A stretch of 64,000 nucleotides of DNA from the NCBI RefSeq assembly GCF_014217685.1, contig NZ_CP043653.1:810419-874418 (forward strand), written 5' to 3'. Under the pieces are notes generated by a model. The model saw only the letters and a program-made list of their open reading frames with translations. It had not been told where the DNA came from and did no database searches. The position numbers and the translations under genes are program-made. Positions 33,670 through 42,334 of the stretch are shown here, one piece after another; position 1 is the first letter of the stretch, and every line of letters begins with the position of its first letter. Source of the DNA: Glaciihabitans sp. INWT7. Lineage in GTDB: Bacteria > Actinomycetota > Actinomycetes > Actinomycetales > Microbacteriaceae.

Positions 33670-34594
33670 TGAGCCGGTACGAGTTCATCGACTCCCAGAA
33701 AGCTGAGCCCACCAACCGCAATCCGGTGGCGAGTATGTGCCGCTGGTCGGACGTGTCAACGTCTGGTTTTTACCACTGGCGCACGCGCCCGCAATCGGTG
33801 ACGTCCGCCCGCCGGCAGGTTCTCGTGGGGCGGATCAAGCACTATTTCGAGGATTCCGAAGGCACTTACGGGTATCGGCGAATCCACGCGGACCTCGCCC
33901 ACGAGCAGACCAAGTGTTCCCCCGAGTTGGTGCGCCAGATCATGCTCCAGGAGGGCCTCGTGGCCTGCCAGCCACGCCCATTCCGGATCACAACAGAAGC
34001 CGACGCGGTGGCTGCGGCGAACATGCCCGACCTCGTGAAACGGGACTTCACCGCCGACCGTCCCGGGGTGAAATTCGTCGGCGACATCACCTACATCCAC
34101 ACATGGCAGGGATTCGTCTACTTGGCCACGGTTATCGACTGCTTCTCGCAAGAAAGTTGTCGGGTGGTCTATCGCCGATCACATGCGCACCGAACTGGTC
34201 GAGGATGCGTTGAAGAACGCCGCAGCAACGACCGTGGTCCACCTAGACGCGATCTTCCACTCCGATCGCGGAAGCGTTTACACCTCGGCCGATTTCCGGG
34301 CCTTGGTGAGCAGTCTGGGGATGCGATCGTCCATGGGTCGTACCGGCGTGTGTTGGGACAACAGTATGGCTGAATCGTTCTTCTCGATGCTCAAAAATGA
34401 ACGCGTCTACCGGACCGTTTATGCGACCAAAGCGCAAGCTCGCAGCGACATCATCCGATACATCGAGGGGTTCTACAACAGTCGACGCCGGCACTCAGCG
34501 CTCGGTTACCGACGGCCCAACGAAGTCCACTATGGTTATCTGAACCGCTCTGGGTTTCTTGGAGACTCCTGACCTTGGAAACGAGGATGGGTTC

Positions 34595-34939
34595 ATGTCG
34601 AAAGAACGATCAGCGGGGAAGCCGACGACACGTCGGTATTCGCCGGAGGAGAAGGCCTCAGCGGTCAGGATGGTGCGGACGTTGCGAGCAGAGTTGGGGA
34701 CTGAGCACGGGACTGTTCAACGCGTCGCGTTGCAGCTCGGTTACGGGGTCGAGTCGGTGCGGATGTGGGTCAAGCAGGCCGACGTCGATGAGGGTCGCAT
34801 AGCGGGTGTGACGACGGGCGAGGCGCGGCGGGTTCGAGAGCTCGAGCAGGAGAATCGGGAACTTCGGCGGGCCAACGAGATACTCAAGCGGGCCGCGTCT
34901 TTCTTCGGGGCGGAGCTCGACCGCCAGCACCGGAGGTAG
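34595..34939 (+). CDS. IS3 transposase OrfA (inner element)
   Basis: 114 residues from ATG 34595 (an in-frame upstream start at 34559 lies in the terminal repeat region). Helix-turn-helix plus coiled coil: VALQLGYGVESVRMWVKQAD, then RRVRELEQENRELRRANEIL. Ends at TAG 34937-34939. Confidence 0.87.
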   Translation: MSKERSAGKPTTRRYSPEEKASAVRMVRTLRAELGTEHGTVQRVALQLGYGVESVRMWVKQADVDEGRIAGVTTGEARRVRELEQENRELRRANEILKRAASFFGAELDRQHRR

Positions 34940-35859
34940 TCACGTTCATCGACGCCAACAAGGACGATGTCGTCGAAGGTCGCCCGCTCGGAGTCGAGCC
35001 CATCTGTGCACTGTTGCAGGTGGCTCCGAGCACCTATTACGCCGCAAAGAATCGCGCCCCATCGGCGCGAGCTGTCCGCGACGCCGTCGTGACTCCGGAG
35101 TTGGTGACGATTTGGGAGAACAATTACCGCGTCTATGGGGTCCGCAAGCTCTGGAAGGCTGCACGTCGGGCCGGTATCGACATCGGTCGCGATCAGACGG
35201 GCCGGCTGATGCACGCCGCTGGCATCGAGGGCGCAACTCGGTCAAAACGGGTCAAGACAACGAGGGCTGATCCTGCCGCGTCCCGTCACCCGGATCTCGT
35301 CCACCGTGAGTTCAGCGCGCCCGGCCCGAACAGGCTCTGGGTCACCGATTTGACGTTCGTGCCGACCTGGGCCGGAGTCGCGTATGTCTGCTTCATCATC
35401 GACGTTTTCTCCCGGATGATCGTCGGCTGGAGGTGCGCCAGTCACATGCGCACCGAGATGGTCCTGGACGCGATCGAGATGGCTCGCTGGGGCCGCGGCA
35501 CCCACCATGAGGACCTACGTTGCCACAGCGACGCAGGCAGTCAATTTACGTCCATTCGCTACGGGGAACGCCTTGCCGAGATCGGCGCGACACCATCAAT
35601 CGGGACCGTCGGGGACTCGTATGACAATGCCCTGGCTGAGACGGTGAACGGTTACTACAAGACCGAACTCGTCCGCGGGCCCGCACGCCCAGGCCCCTGG
35701 AAAACAGTCGAAGACCTCGAACTCGCCACCCTCGGCTGGGTGCACTGGCACAACACGCAACGCCTCCACGGCTACCTCGGTGACATCCCTCCCGCCGAAT
35801 TCGAGACAGCGTTCTATGCTGAACAAGTCGACCACCAGCAGGAGGTCGAAATCAAATAG
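34939..35859 (+). CDS. IS3 transposase OrfB (inner element)
   Basis: The conserved frame is open from before 34939 (VTFIDANKDDVVEGRPLGVE) in the -1 frame relative to orfA, which suggests a -1 frameshift product; an independent start could be TTG 35014. It holds WVTDLTFVP, CHSDAGSQFTS and DNALAETVNG as DDE core, and the end HWHNTQRLHGYLGDIPPAEFE. Complete. Confidence 0.85.
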   Translation, partial: VTFIDANKDDVVEGRPLGVEPICALLQVAPSTYYAAKNRAPSARAVRDAVVTPELVTIWENNYRVYGVRKLWKAARRAGIDIGRDQTGRLMHAAGIEGATRSKRVKTTRADPAASRHPDLVHREFSAPGPNRLWVTDLTFVPTWAGVAYVCFIIDVFSRMIVGWRCASHMRTEMVLDAIEMARWGRGTHHEDLRCHSDAGSQFTSIRYGERLAEIGATPSIGTVGDSYDNALAETVNGYYKTELVRGPARPGPWKTVEDLELATLGWVHWHNTQRLHGYLGDIPPAEFETAFYAEQVDHQQEVEIK

Positions 35860-35963
35860 CGCGAGTCTCCATCAAACTCAGAGCGGTTCAATCAGCAGCC
35901 AGCCCTGGCAGCGTAGAAGAATCCACTAATTCCGCTGTCCGAAATCCCCGCAGCAGCCCACAC

Positions 35964-36072
35964 CGTGATCGTCCGGATGCGATTCCATCAACCCACAATC
36001 GACTACGTCACCCGGCGCACCGCCGAGGACCTCAGCAAACGCGACATCATCCGCTGCCTCAAGAGATACTGA
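35964..36072 (+). pseudogene. IS110 transposase, extreme C-terminus (part 2 of 2)
   Basis: Continues the fragment at 33050-33309: VIVRMRFHQPTIDYVTRRTA, then EDLSKRDIIRCLKRY and a TGA stop at 36070-36072. This is the standard IS110 C-terminal end. Confidence 0.82.
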
Positions 36073-36142
36073 CGTCATCCGCGCGGTCTTCCACACCATC
36101 AACCCCGCCGAAAACGCGCTCCTGAAAACGAGTTGACAACTT

Positions 36143-36373
36143 GTGAGCATCAATGCGATGGCAGAGGCCGTCAACAATCTCTACATGACAGAGCTGATCC
36201 GTCAGCGCGGCCCCTGGCAGAAGGTCGAGCAAGTCGAACTCGCCACCCTCGAATACGTGTGGTGGTGGAACGACCAACGAATCCACGGAGAGCTTGACAT
36301 GCAAAACCCGACCGAGATCGAGAGCGCGTACTACATTGACCAAGATTCAGCCCAACCGGCACCCGCCGGATAA
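36143..36373 (+). pseudogene. IS3 OrfB remnant, C-terminal end
   Basis: About 72 codons: AMAEAVNNLYMTELIRQRGP, then WQKVEQVELATLEYVWWWND and QRIHGELDMQNPTEIESAYY. The catalytic Glu is present (MAEAV), but everything upstream is missing. This is a different IS3 group from the two elements to its left. An IS256 is inserted 23 bases after its stop. Confidence 0.8.
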
Positions 36374-36396
36374 GGCTCCCACTAAGAACGAAAGTC

Positions 36397-37801
36397 GGGT
36401 CTGTCAGATTTCTTGTGTAACTGGTCATCGGCTAGTTGAGTCCTAGGCGGTCGCCGTAGGTCATTGCGAGGGTGTTAAGAATAGCTTTCCACCCGTTGAT
36501 CTCGCCTGTCGGATTGGCCCGGTTGTGGCGTCGTTCGATGATCGCGAGATACATCACTTTCAGTGCGGATTGTTCGTTGGGGAAGTGGCCGCGACGCCTG
36601 GTCGCGGCTCTGAATCTCGCGTTCAACGACTCGATCCCGTTTGTCGTATAGATGAGCTTCCTGATCTCTAACGGGTAGTCGAGAAACGGGGTGAACTCAC
36701 CCCACGACCGCCGCCACATCGCGATCATCGCCGGGTAGATGGGTTCCCATTCCTTCGCAAACTCGTCGAAGCGTTGCTCTGCCGCCTTCACCGTCGGCGC
36801 CTGGTAGACCTGCTTCAACCTCTCCGCGATCGGTTTCCAATACTTCCTGGACGCGAACCGCAGGCTGTTGCGCACCAAATGCACGACACAAGTTTGAACG
36901 GTCGCCATCGGCCAGGTCGCGAGGATCGAGTCCGGCAGGCCCTTCAGCCCGTCACAACAGACGAACAGGACATCGGCGACGCCGCGGTTCTTCAGCTCGG
37001 TGAGCATGTTCATCCATTGCTTCGATCCCTCACCACCGGTCGGTCCAACCCACATGCCCAGAACGTCGCGATGGCCATCAAGATCGATTCCGAGCGCCAC
37101 ATACACGGGTCGGTTGCCGACCTGCCCATCCCGAACCTTCATCACGATCGCGTCGATGAGGATCACTGGATACACCGGATCCAGGGGCCTTGCCTGCCAC
37201 ACCTCCATGTCGGCCACGACCCGGTCGGTGACTTTCGACACCAGCTCCCGGGAGATATCTTGCCCATACACGTCGGAGAGGTGGGCCTGGATATCGCCGG
37301 TCGTGAGCCCTTTCGCATATAGCGAGACGACGGCCTCATCGAAGCCCGCGATGCGACGCTGATATTTCGGCACGATCGCCGGCTCGAAAGTTCCCTGCCG
37401 ATCCCTCGGAATCTGGACCGTCACTTCACCGATCTCGGTCCGCAACGTTTTCGGCGTCGACCCGTTCCTCGAGTTCTGCCCGTTGCGGCCGTCGAAGTCG
37501 TGCTTGTCATAACCCAGATGGTCAGACATCTCGACCTCAAGAGCTGTCTGCAACACCTGCCGGGTCAACCCCGTCAGGAGCCCATTCGGCCCAGTCAACT
37601 CGATGCCCTGCCCCTTAGCCGACTCGACGAGCTCCGCCGCTAACGCGGCGAAATCGGTCTCCGCCGGCAACGGCCGGCCCGTCTCAGGATCAAAGCGAAG
37701 ATGCTTCTGAATATCTCTGCTCATGCGTCATTGTTCCCATCCCACAGCTCCCAGCCGCGGATGTCACGCCGAACCAATTACACAAGATTTCTTACAGACC
37801 C
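36397..37801 (-). mobile_element. IS256-family element, copy 1, with 8-bp target duplication
   Basis: 1405 bp. The ends GGGTCTGTCAGATTTC (36397) and GGGTCTGTAAGAAATC (minus strand, 37801) are imperfect inverted repeats extending to TCTTGTGTAA. CGAAAGTC at 36389-36396 and at 37802-37809 is a perfect 8-bp target duplication, as expected for IS256. A near-identical second copy lies at 52357-53761 in opposite orientation. Confidence 0.93.
36432..37724 (-). CDS. IS256-family (mutator-type) transposase, copy 1
   Basis: 430 residues. Mutator-type transposase: DRVVADMEVWQARPLDPVYP, then DAIVMKVRDG, LFVCCDGLKGLPDSI, the VQTCVVHLVRNS motif, and TTNGIESLNARFR. Intact and identical in protein sequence to copy 2 (52434-53726), with a few silent base differences. 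Confidence 0.95.
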   Translation of the reverse strand: MSRDIQKHLRFDPETGRPLPAETDFAALAAELVESAKGQGIELTGPNGLLTGLTRQVLQTALEVEMSDHLGYDKHDFDGRNGQNSRNGSTPKTLRTEIGEVTVQIPRDRQGTFEPAIVPKYQRRIAGFDEAVVSLYAKGLTTGDIQAHLSDVYGQDISRELVSKVTDRVVADMEVWQARPLDPVYPVILIDAIVMKVRDGQVGNRPVYVALGIDLDGHRDVLGMWVGPTGGEGSKQWMNMLTELKNRGVADVLFVCCDGLKGLPDSILATWPMATVQTCVVHLVRNSLRFASRKYWKPIAERLKQVYQAPTVKAAEQRFDEFAKEWEPIYPAMIAMWRRSWGEFTPFLDYPLEIRKLIYTTNGIESLNARFRAATRRRGHFPNEQSALKVMYLAIIERRHNRANPTGEINGWKAILNTLAMTYGDRLGLN

Positions 37802-37906
37802 CGAAAGTCAGGCCGATTCACTGCTGAAACCCAAGGTGATCATAGCTGACGGCGAATTTCGACAGAGGGAGGCGTCGGTTAACGAAGCCTTGCATGTAGA
37901 TGGCCG

Positions 37907-38758
37907 CTATAGGTCGGGCGTGGCGGGGTAGCGGAATCGTGAATGCAGAAATAGGTGATCGCCCGCTTTTCGCAGGGTAAGTGGTATTGATGTGGGATGC
38001 CGTTCGGGAGTGAATGCTTGACCTTCGATGAGTCCAGGCCTGGCAGTGAGCTCTCCGCCGCCGATCACGACAGGGCTCAGTGTCAGGAATTCGTCGTCGA
38101 CAAGGTCGGCGGCGATGAATCCGCCGTACACTCGCGGGCCTCCCTCAAGAAGCAGGTTGCCGATACCGTGCTCGCGCCGCAGGACCCGGACCAGCTTGGG
38201 GAGATCGACCGCTTCATCGCCAAGTGCGAGCACCGTGAACGGACCTGTCGCCGCAGTTTTTCGCGCCCGCTCGGCCCCCCGCGATGTGGTCGCTACGATG
38301 ACCGCTAAGTCTGGTCGTTTCAGCGCCTCGCTTCTCGGATCGAGATCGCCCTCAAGTGAGAGGAAAATTTGGGTTGGGTGCCCTGTTCGGCCATCGTTGG
38401 CCCGCACCGCTTCGAAGAACGGGAGATCTTCGGGGTAAATGTACTCGGCTGTCCATCGGTGTTCGGGACTTGTGCGCAGGGTGTTATCGCCGACCAGTAC
38501 CGCGTCGGCTCGTGAACGCAGTAGGGCCATGACCCATCTATCGTGCGCGTTGAAGCCGCTGACTTCGCCGCCTCCGGATTGTCCCGGCTCGTTGAACGAG
38601 ATTCGGCCATCCCTCGACATGACGAAGTTTGAGAAGATGTATGGCCGTTCGCTGGGGTCGAGCGGCACCCAATCTCCGCCGTAGATGTCTCGTGCAGACT
38701 TCGGCAACGACGGCGTGCCGATTGGGTCACCGAACAAAACAGTGAACGGGTCGATCAT
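37907..38758 (-). CDS. RibD C-terminal / dihydrofolate-reductase-like protein
   Basis: 283 residues. RibD_C fold: YIFSNFVMSRDGRISFN near 40-56, then VMALLRSRADAVLVGDNTLR, and LLLEGGPRVYGGFIAADLVD. These are the features of the NADPH-dependent pyrimidine reductase domain of riboflavin synthesis; no deaminase domain is attached. Stand-alone members include reductases of uncertain substrate. AAAGGTG precedes ATG 38758. Its 3' end lies 98 bases from the IS256 duplication, so it borders the IS pile. Confidence 0.8.
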   Translation of the reverse strand: MIDPFTVLFGDPIGTPSLPKSARDIYGGDWVPLDPSERPYIFSNFVMSRDGRISFNEPGQSGGGEVSGFNAHDRWVMALLRSRADAVLVGDNTLRTSPEHRWTAEYIYPEDLPFFEAVRANDGRTGHPTQIFLSLEGDLDPRSEALKRPDLAVIVATTSRGAERARKTAATGPFTVLALGDEAVDLPKLVRVLRREHGIGNLLLEGGPRVYGGFIAADLVDDEFLTLSPVVIGGGELTARPGLIEGQAFTPERHPTSIPLTLRKAGDHLFLHSRFRYPATPDL

Positions 38759-38864
38759 TGGGGATCACCTTTCGTATGTGAATTTATGCGGCGCGGACAA
38801 CACGCCCTGACAAGGTCACTTTTCACCCGGCCAGTCAGGGCCCGCGAGGGTAAACGTGTCAATG

Positions 38865-39722
38865 TCAAGCGCCGGCAGCCAGTGCGGCGCCACCGGCGGC
38901 CAAGATAAGCCCCAGTATCTGGTATCGGTTTAGTCGTTCTCTGAGAAGGAGAGCTGCACCGAGCGCTGCGATTCCCGGGGATGTTGCGCCGATAATTGCC
39001 ACGGTTATCAGCGGGGTGGTGGCAAGGGCTGCGAGAAGAAGCAAATTTCCTGTCACGTCAAGTACCCCCGCAGACAGGGATGTCGCCGACACTTTCCAGG
39101 TTGGACGAGTAACTGGTCCGGTGATAAAGGGGAGCGAAACAGCCACAGCGAGTACTGCGGTGCGAGCTGCGACCAGCGACCACGGTCCGTTGTCATCGCG
39201 TTGCGCTATTGACATGAGGAAAGTAAATCCGGCGAAGCCGAGCCCGGCGATGATTGCCATCGATACGGCAGAGCGGAGTTCGCTGGTTGGGTCGGCGGTC
39301 TCAGCTTTACTGGCTTTCCGGGGTCGTTCAGCGAAAAGCACAATGGCGATGACGGACAACGCCATTCCTGCCCACACGACGAGTGGTGGGGGCCCGTCCG
39401 TCACTATTCCCGCCACGCCGAGAGCGACGGTTGAGGTGCACGCGATGACTGAGGCAACTACTCCGATGGGACCGCGGGCGAGCGCTCGATAGGCGACTGG
39501 AAGTGCGGCCCCGCCGACGATTCCCGCGACTGTTCCCCAGACAATGCCTGCGACGCTGACGTTCCCTGGTCGTACAAGTGCTGCCACGACGGCCACCAAT
39601 AGAGCCGCGGGCGAGGCGAGCAGCAGTACCGTCGTGAAATTGCTCATTCTCGAAGCCATTCCCGCCGTCACTTCTCCGGCAGCTGCAGAAATTGCATACC
39701 CGGCCGAAAACCAAACACTCAT
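38865..39722 (-). CDS. DMT/EamA-family membrane transporter
   Basis: 285 residues with about ten hydrophobic segments in two EamA-like repeats. A short segment PLSGVL-type start is not seen; instead TVALGVAGIVTDGPPP separates the halves, and LGAALLLRERLNRYQILGLI is the typical second-repeat end. Exporter of small metabolites; substrate unknown. Same strand as the RibD-like gene, 106 bases apart. Confidence 0.78.
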   Translation of the reverse strand: MSVWFSAGYAISAAAGEVTAGMASRMSNFTTVLLLASPAALLVAVVAALVRPGNVSVAGIVWGTVAGIVGGAALPVAYRALARGPIGVVASVIACTSTVALGVAGIVTDGPPPLVVWAGMALSVIAIVLFAERPRKASKAETADPTSELRSAVSMAIIAGLGFAGFTFLMSIAQRDDNGPWSLVAARTAVLAVAVSLPFITGPVTRPTWKVSATSLSAGVLDVTGNLLLLAALATTPLITVAIIGATSPGIAALGAALLLRERLNRYQILGLILAAGGAALAAGA

Positions 39723-39869
39723 ACAGGACTCCGGTGCCGGAAGTGTGACCGAATGGAAGACGCCGCAGGGTTTCGAATACGATTTTCGGGCGGTGGAATT
39801 CGAGCCGTCGCGTCTGCGAAGATGACGTCTGCGAAGGTGACGTGTGCGACCAACAGTGTGCTCAATTGT

Positions 39870-42167
39870 TCACAACGACAAAATGCAGGACTGATACGCC
39901 GCCAAAGTGATTGTGGTAATCCAGCCACCGTCTTGTCTCGTCCAAACCACAACCGAATCATCCAGCAGGCTGCGGGTTGTGACAGTCGATACCGGATCAC
40001 CGATGACGTTTTCCTGCAGTACGCAAAGCACTGTCCGATCGTTCTCGCTCAGGTTCACCAGGCAAAGTCCCGTCTGGGTGGCCCCGCGGCGGACGACGGA
40101 GTAGACGTGCTCGTCGTCGCAGGAAATAGCGCTGTAGTCCGAAATCCCCAGAACGAACTCAGGATGTTCCCTCCTTACCCGGTTGATAGCGCGTACCTGG
40201 CCTTCGATCGAGACTTCACCGCCGACGAAGGTCATATAGGGGCCGCCGCTGAGGGCGAAGACTGTCATCCATGCGGCGGTGGCTGCAGATCCGAATTGCT
40301 CACGCCGCCATTTGCGGCCCGGGAGGGGCCACCAGAACGTGTCGTGGCTGTCGATGTGGTGAGCTGTCATAGATCCAATAGGGAGACTTGCGTCTTTTTC
40401 TTCCCACCATTGACCAAGCTCGCGCGCGTTGCGCACCCATTGCGTATTCCCTGCCCCGTTCATCATTACAGCACCGATTAGCCAATGCTCGTCGTAGTTG
40501 TAGTTCAGGTCCATCGCCTGACGATGCAGGACGCCCGACGGCTCGGTGTAGAGCAGGGCCTCTGGTTTCAGAGCCTTCAGTTCGACGCGGAGTTGATCGA
40601 ACAAGGGGAGGCAACCCATAGTGGAGACGGCGGCGTTCTCTCTTGTGCGGCCGGACCAATTGCTGAAGTAGTTGTACGTTGGTGCGTCGAATCGGAATCC
40701 ATCGATGTCGAGCCGGGTGACAAGACTCAGCGCACTGTCGATGAAATAGCGTTGCCATCCGGGATGTGCGACGTCAAATGCTTTGGTGTAGATGCCGGTA
40801 ACGTTGCCCTCCGAGTCGCGGCAGAACCATTCCGGATGCTGATCGATGAGCGGGTGATGTTCCGGGGAACCGCCGATCCAATATTGTTCGAAGTCGATGA
40901 GATGACGACTCCAGGCGATCAAATAGCTTTCGTCCTCGGACACGTCTAAGGAGAAGTTGTCCAACTGGTCCTCATCCAGACGATTCGCGTAGGGTCCGGA
41001 CCGGATCGCGTCGATCGCCTGTCGTACTGACTCGCCATCGATAACCCCGTGCAAAAGAATGTCGACAATGACTTTCATGCCGCGCGAATGGGCATCAACT
41101 ATCAGCGCACGGAGAACCTTCTCGTCCCCGTAGCTGGTGGTGATGTCGTCGAAATCGTGAACGTTGTAACTCGGGTAGGGCTGGCGCGGCATGATCTGCA
41201 GCGTGTTGTAGCCGAGGGATTGGATCCGGTCCAAATCTGCCAATAAGTCCTCTGCGGTGGGGTACGGGGAGTATTGGAAGCCTCCGTCGAAGACGGAGAA
41301 TCCGATTTGCACTTCGTAGATATTTGCCTCCGCAGCCCACGCCGGAACGGCATTTGGTGAGGTAATCCCCATCCTGGCCAAAGCTGCTGGTACTGAAGAG
41401 AGGTATGTCTGGAATGAATTCGCGACTAAATCTAGGAACAGCGTTGAACAGGAAAGCGCTGCGCCCTCACCTGGTTGCCCTGCCACATCCGTCTGCCAGT
41501 GAACAGACGCCCCCACTTCAGTCGGCAATACGGAGATGTCGCCGATCTCCGTGACGGACAGAGGCCAGACTACGCAGGTGAAAGGAATATCAGTCCGGTC
41601 AAATGCCACCAGCCCAATCGAGCCTTTCAGGCCGGCGGCGGGGGAGATAGCAGCCGAATGGGTGAGATCTCTCAGAGGCAGGTTGGTGCGCAGCTGGTTG
41701 CCAGGGGAGTGAACGTGCCAGATATCCCGTTCGGTCAACACCGCTCCCAGATCGATGTGAACATTCCGGGCAACTGCGTCGTTGGTTTCGGCAAAAATCT
41801 GCAAACTGATTGCGATTCGAGGGGAGTGCTGGCGAAATTCGTATCGCCAGCATGCTGTCCAGGAGGAGGAATCGGAGGTACCCACCGGGACCTCGAACAC
41901 TCGAGCGCTCAGTTCAACGCGCCCGCGAATCTGTTCCAGCGGTCCGGCCAATGACACGGCAGAGGTAGAGCGATACTCCAATCCTCCGGTCGAACCGCGG
42001 TGTTCCGTTCCTCCCGCGACGATTGTGATGGAACATTCGAACACGACCGCTAAATCTGGAGCGCTCACGTCCCATAGTCGGCGCGGGGCGCCAGAGACTG
42101 AATCGAGCTCCAAACACAGGCCCGAAAATTCCGAAGTGAGAATGACGGGGGTGGATATGTCTTTCAC
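39870..42167 (-). CDS. GH13-family alpha-glycoside hydrolase with N-terminal beta domain
   Basis: 765 residues, no signal peptide. The N-terminal ~270 residues are beta-rich. The (beta/alpha)8 barrel follows with GH13 regions I (KVIVDILLHG, Asp369/His373), II (DGFRFDAP, nucleophile Asp494), III (LLYTEPSG, acid/base Glu542) and IV (HHIDSHDT, His608/Asp609). A C-terminal beta domain ends the protein. It would hydrolyse an imported alpha-glycoside in the cytoplasm. It is divergent from a sugar importer and shares two GntR-type operators with it. The exact substrate cannot be deduced. Confidence 0.85.
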   Translation of the reverse strand: MKDISTPVILTSEFSGLCLELDSVSGAPRRLWDVSAPDLAVVFECSITIVAGGTEHRGSTGGLEYRSTSAVSLAGPLEQIRGRVELSARVFEVPVGTSDSSSWTACWRYEFRQHSPRIAISLQIFAETNDAVARNVHIDLGAVLTERDIWHVHSPGNQLRTNLPLRDLTHSAAISPAAGLKGSIGLVAFDRTDIPFTCVVWPLSVTEIGDISVLPTEVGASVHWQTDVAGQPGEGAALSCSTLFLDLVANSFQTYLSSVPAALARMGITSPNAVPAWAAEANIYEVQIGFSVFDGGFQYSPYPTAEDLLADLDRIQSLGYNTLQIMPRQPYPSYNVHDFDDITTSYGDEKVLRALIVDAHSRGMKVIVDILLHGVIDGESVRQAIDAIRSGPYANRLDEDQLDNFSLDVSEDESYLIAWSRHLIDFEQYWIGGSPEHHPLIDQHPEWFCRDSEGNVTGIYTKAFDVAHPGWQRYFIDSALSLVTRLDIDGFRFDAPTYNYFSNWSGRTRENAAVSTMGCLPLFDQLRVELKALKPEALLYTEPSGVLHRQAMDLNYNYDEHWLIGAVMMNGAGNTQWVRNARELGQWWEEKDASLPIGSMTAHHIDSHDTFWWPLPGRKWRREQFGSAATAAWMTVFALSGGPYMTFVGGEVSIEGQVRAINRVRREHPEFVLGISDYSAISCDDEHVYSVVRRGATQTGLCLVNLSENDRTVLCVLQENVIGDPVSTVTTRSLLDDSVVVWTRQDGGWITTITLAAYQSCILSL

Positions 42168-42232
42168 GGGGCAGACCTCTCGACAGCAGTTACGTCAGGC
42201 AGCGCCTCACACCCATTATCTTTACCGGACAT

Positions 42233-42292
42233 ACTGGTCTTACCGCAAGTCTTGACTTCCGAAAATCCTCCTCCTAATCTGGCCTTACCAGA
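42233..42292. promoter_or_regulatory. Two GntR-type operators and importer promoter
   Basis: Site one is ACTGGTCTTACCGCA (42233-42247). Site two is TCTGGCCTTACCAGA (42278-42292). A promoter TTGACT (42252-42257), 17 bases, TAATCT (42275-42280) drives the importer, and site two overlaps its -10 box. Site one lies nearer to the GH13 gene. The TGG(T/C)NNTACC core recurs at 46250 and 48223. Confidence 0.78.
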
Positions 42293-42334
42293 CAGTCCGC
42301 AGGCCACATATTCCGCATTCAAAGGAGAATCGCA

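Larger units (their letters stand above)
34541..35890 (+). mobile_element. Inner IS3-family element with 3-bp target duplication
   Basis: 1350 bp. The ends TGAACCGCTCTGGGTTT (from 34541) and TGAACCGCTCTGAGTTT (minus strand, from 35890) continue to a shared TGGAGACTC. ATC at 34538-34540 and at 35891-35893 is the target duplication. It is inserted 8 codons before the end of the outer element's orfB. Confidence 0.9.
33669..35916 (+). pseudogene. IS3 OrfB (outer element), frameshifted and split
   Basis: The frame from 33669 encodes the N-terminal half with KFVGDITYIH (first Asp). An extra base near 34149 shifts it: the DNA reads CTCGCAAGAAAG, where dropping one C gives the expected KKVVGW continuation. 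The second frame then runs through HSDRGSVYTS and DNSMAESFF to 34540. The inner IS3 interrupts it, and the true C-terminus (GYQQPALAA) resumes at 35894 and stops at 35914-35916. Two lesions make it non-functional unless the shift is a sequencing error. Confidence 0.85.
33310..35960 (+). mobile_element. IS3-family element inserted in IS110, itself interrupted
   Basis: The ends TGGGCTGCTGCGGGGATC (from 33310) and TGGGCTGCTGCGGGGATT (minus strand, from 35960) are long inverted repeats that continue through TCGGACAG. CAC at 33307-33309 and at 35961-35963 is the target duplication; removing the element restores the IS110 frame (NAAIYRTVIVRMRFHQPTID). Without the inner IS3 its length is about 1298 bp. 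Confidence 0.88.
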
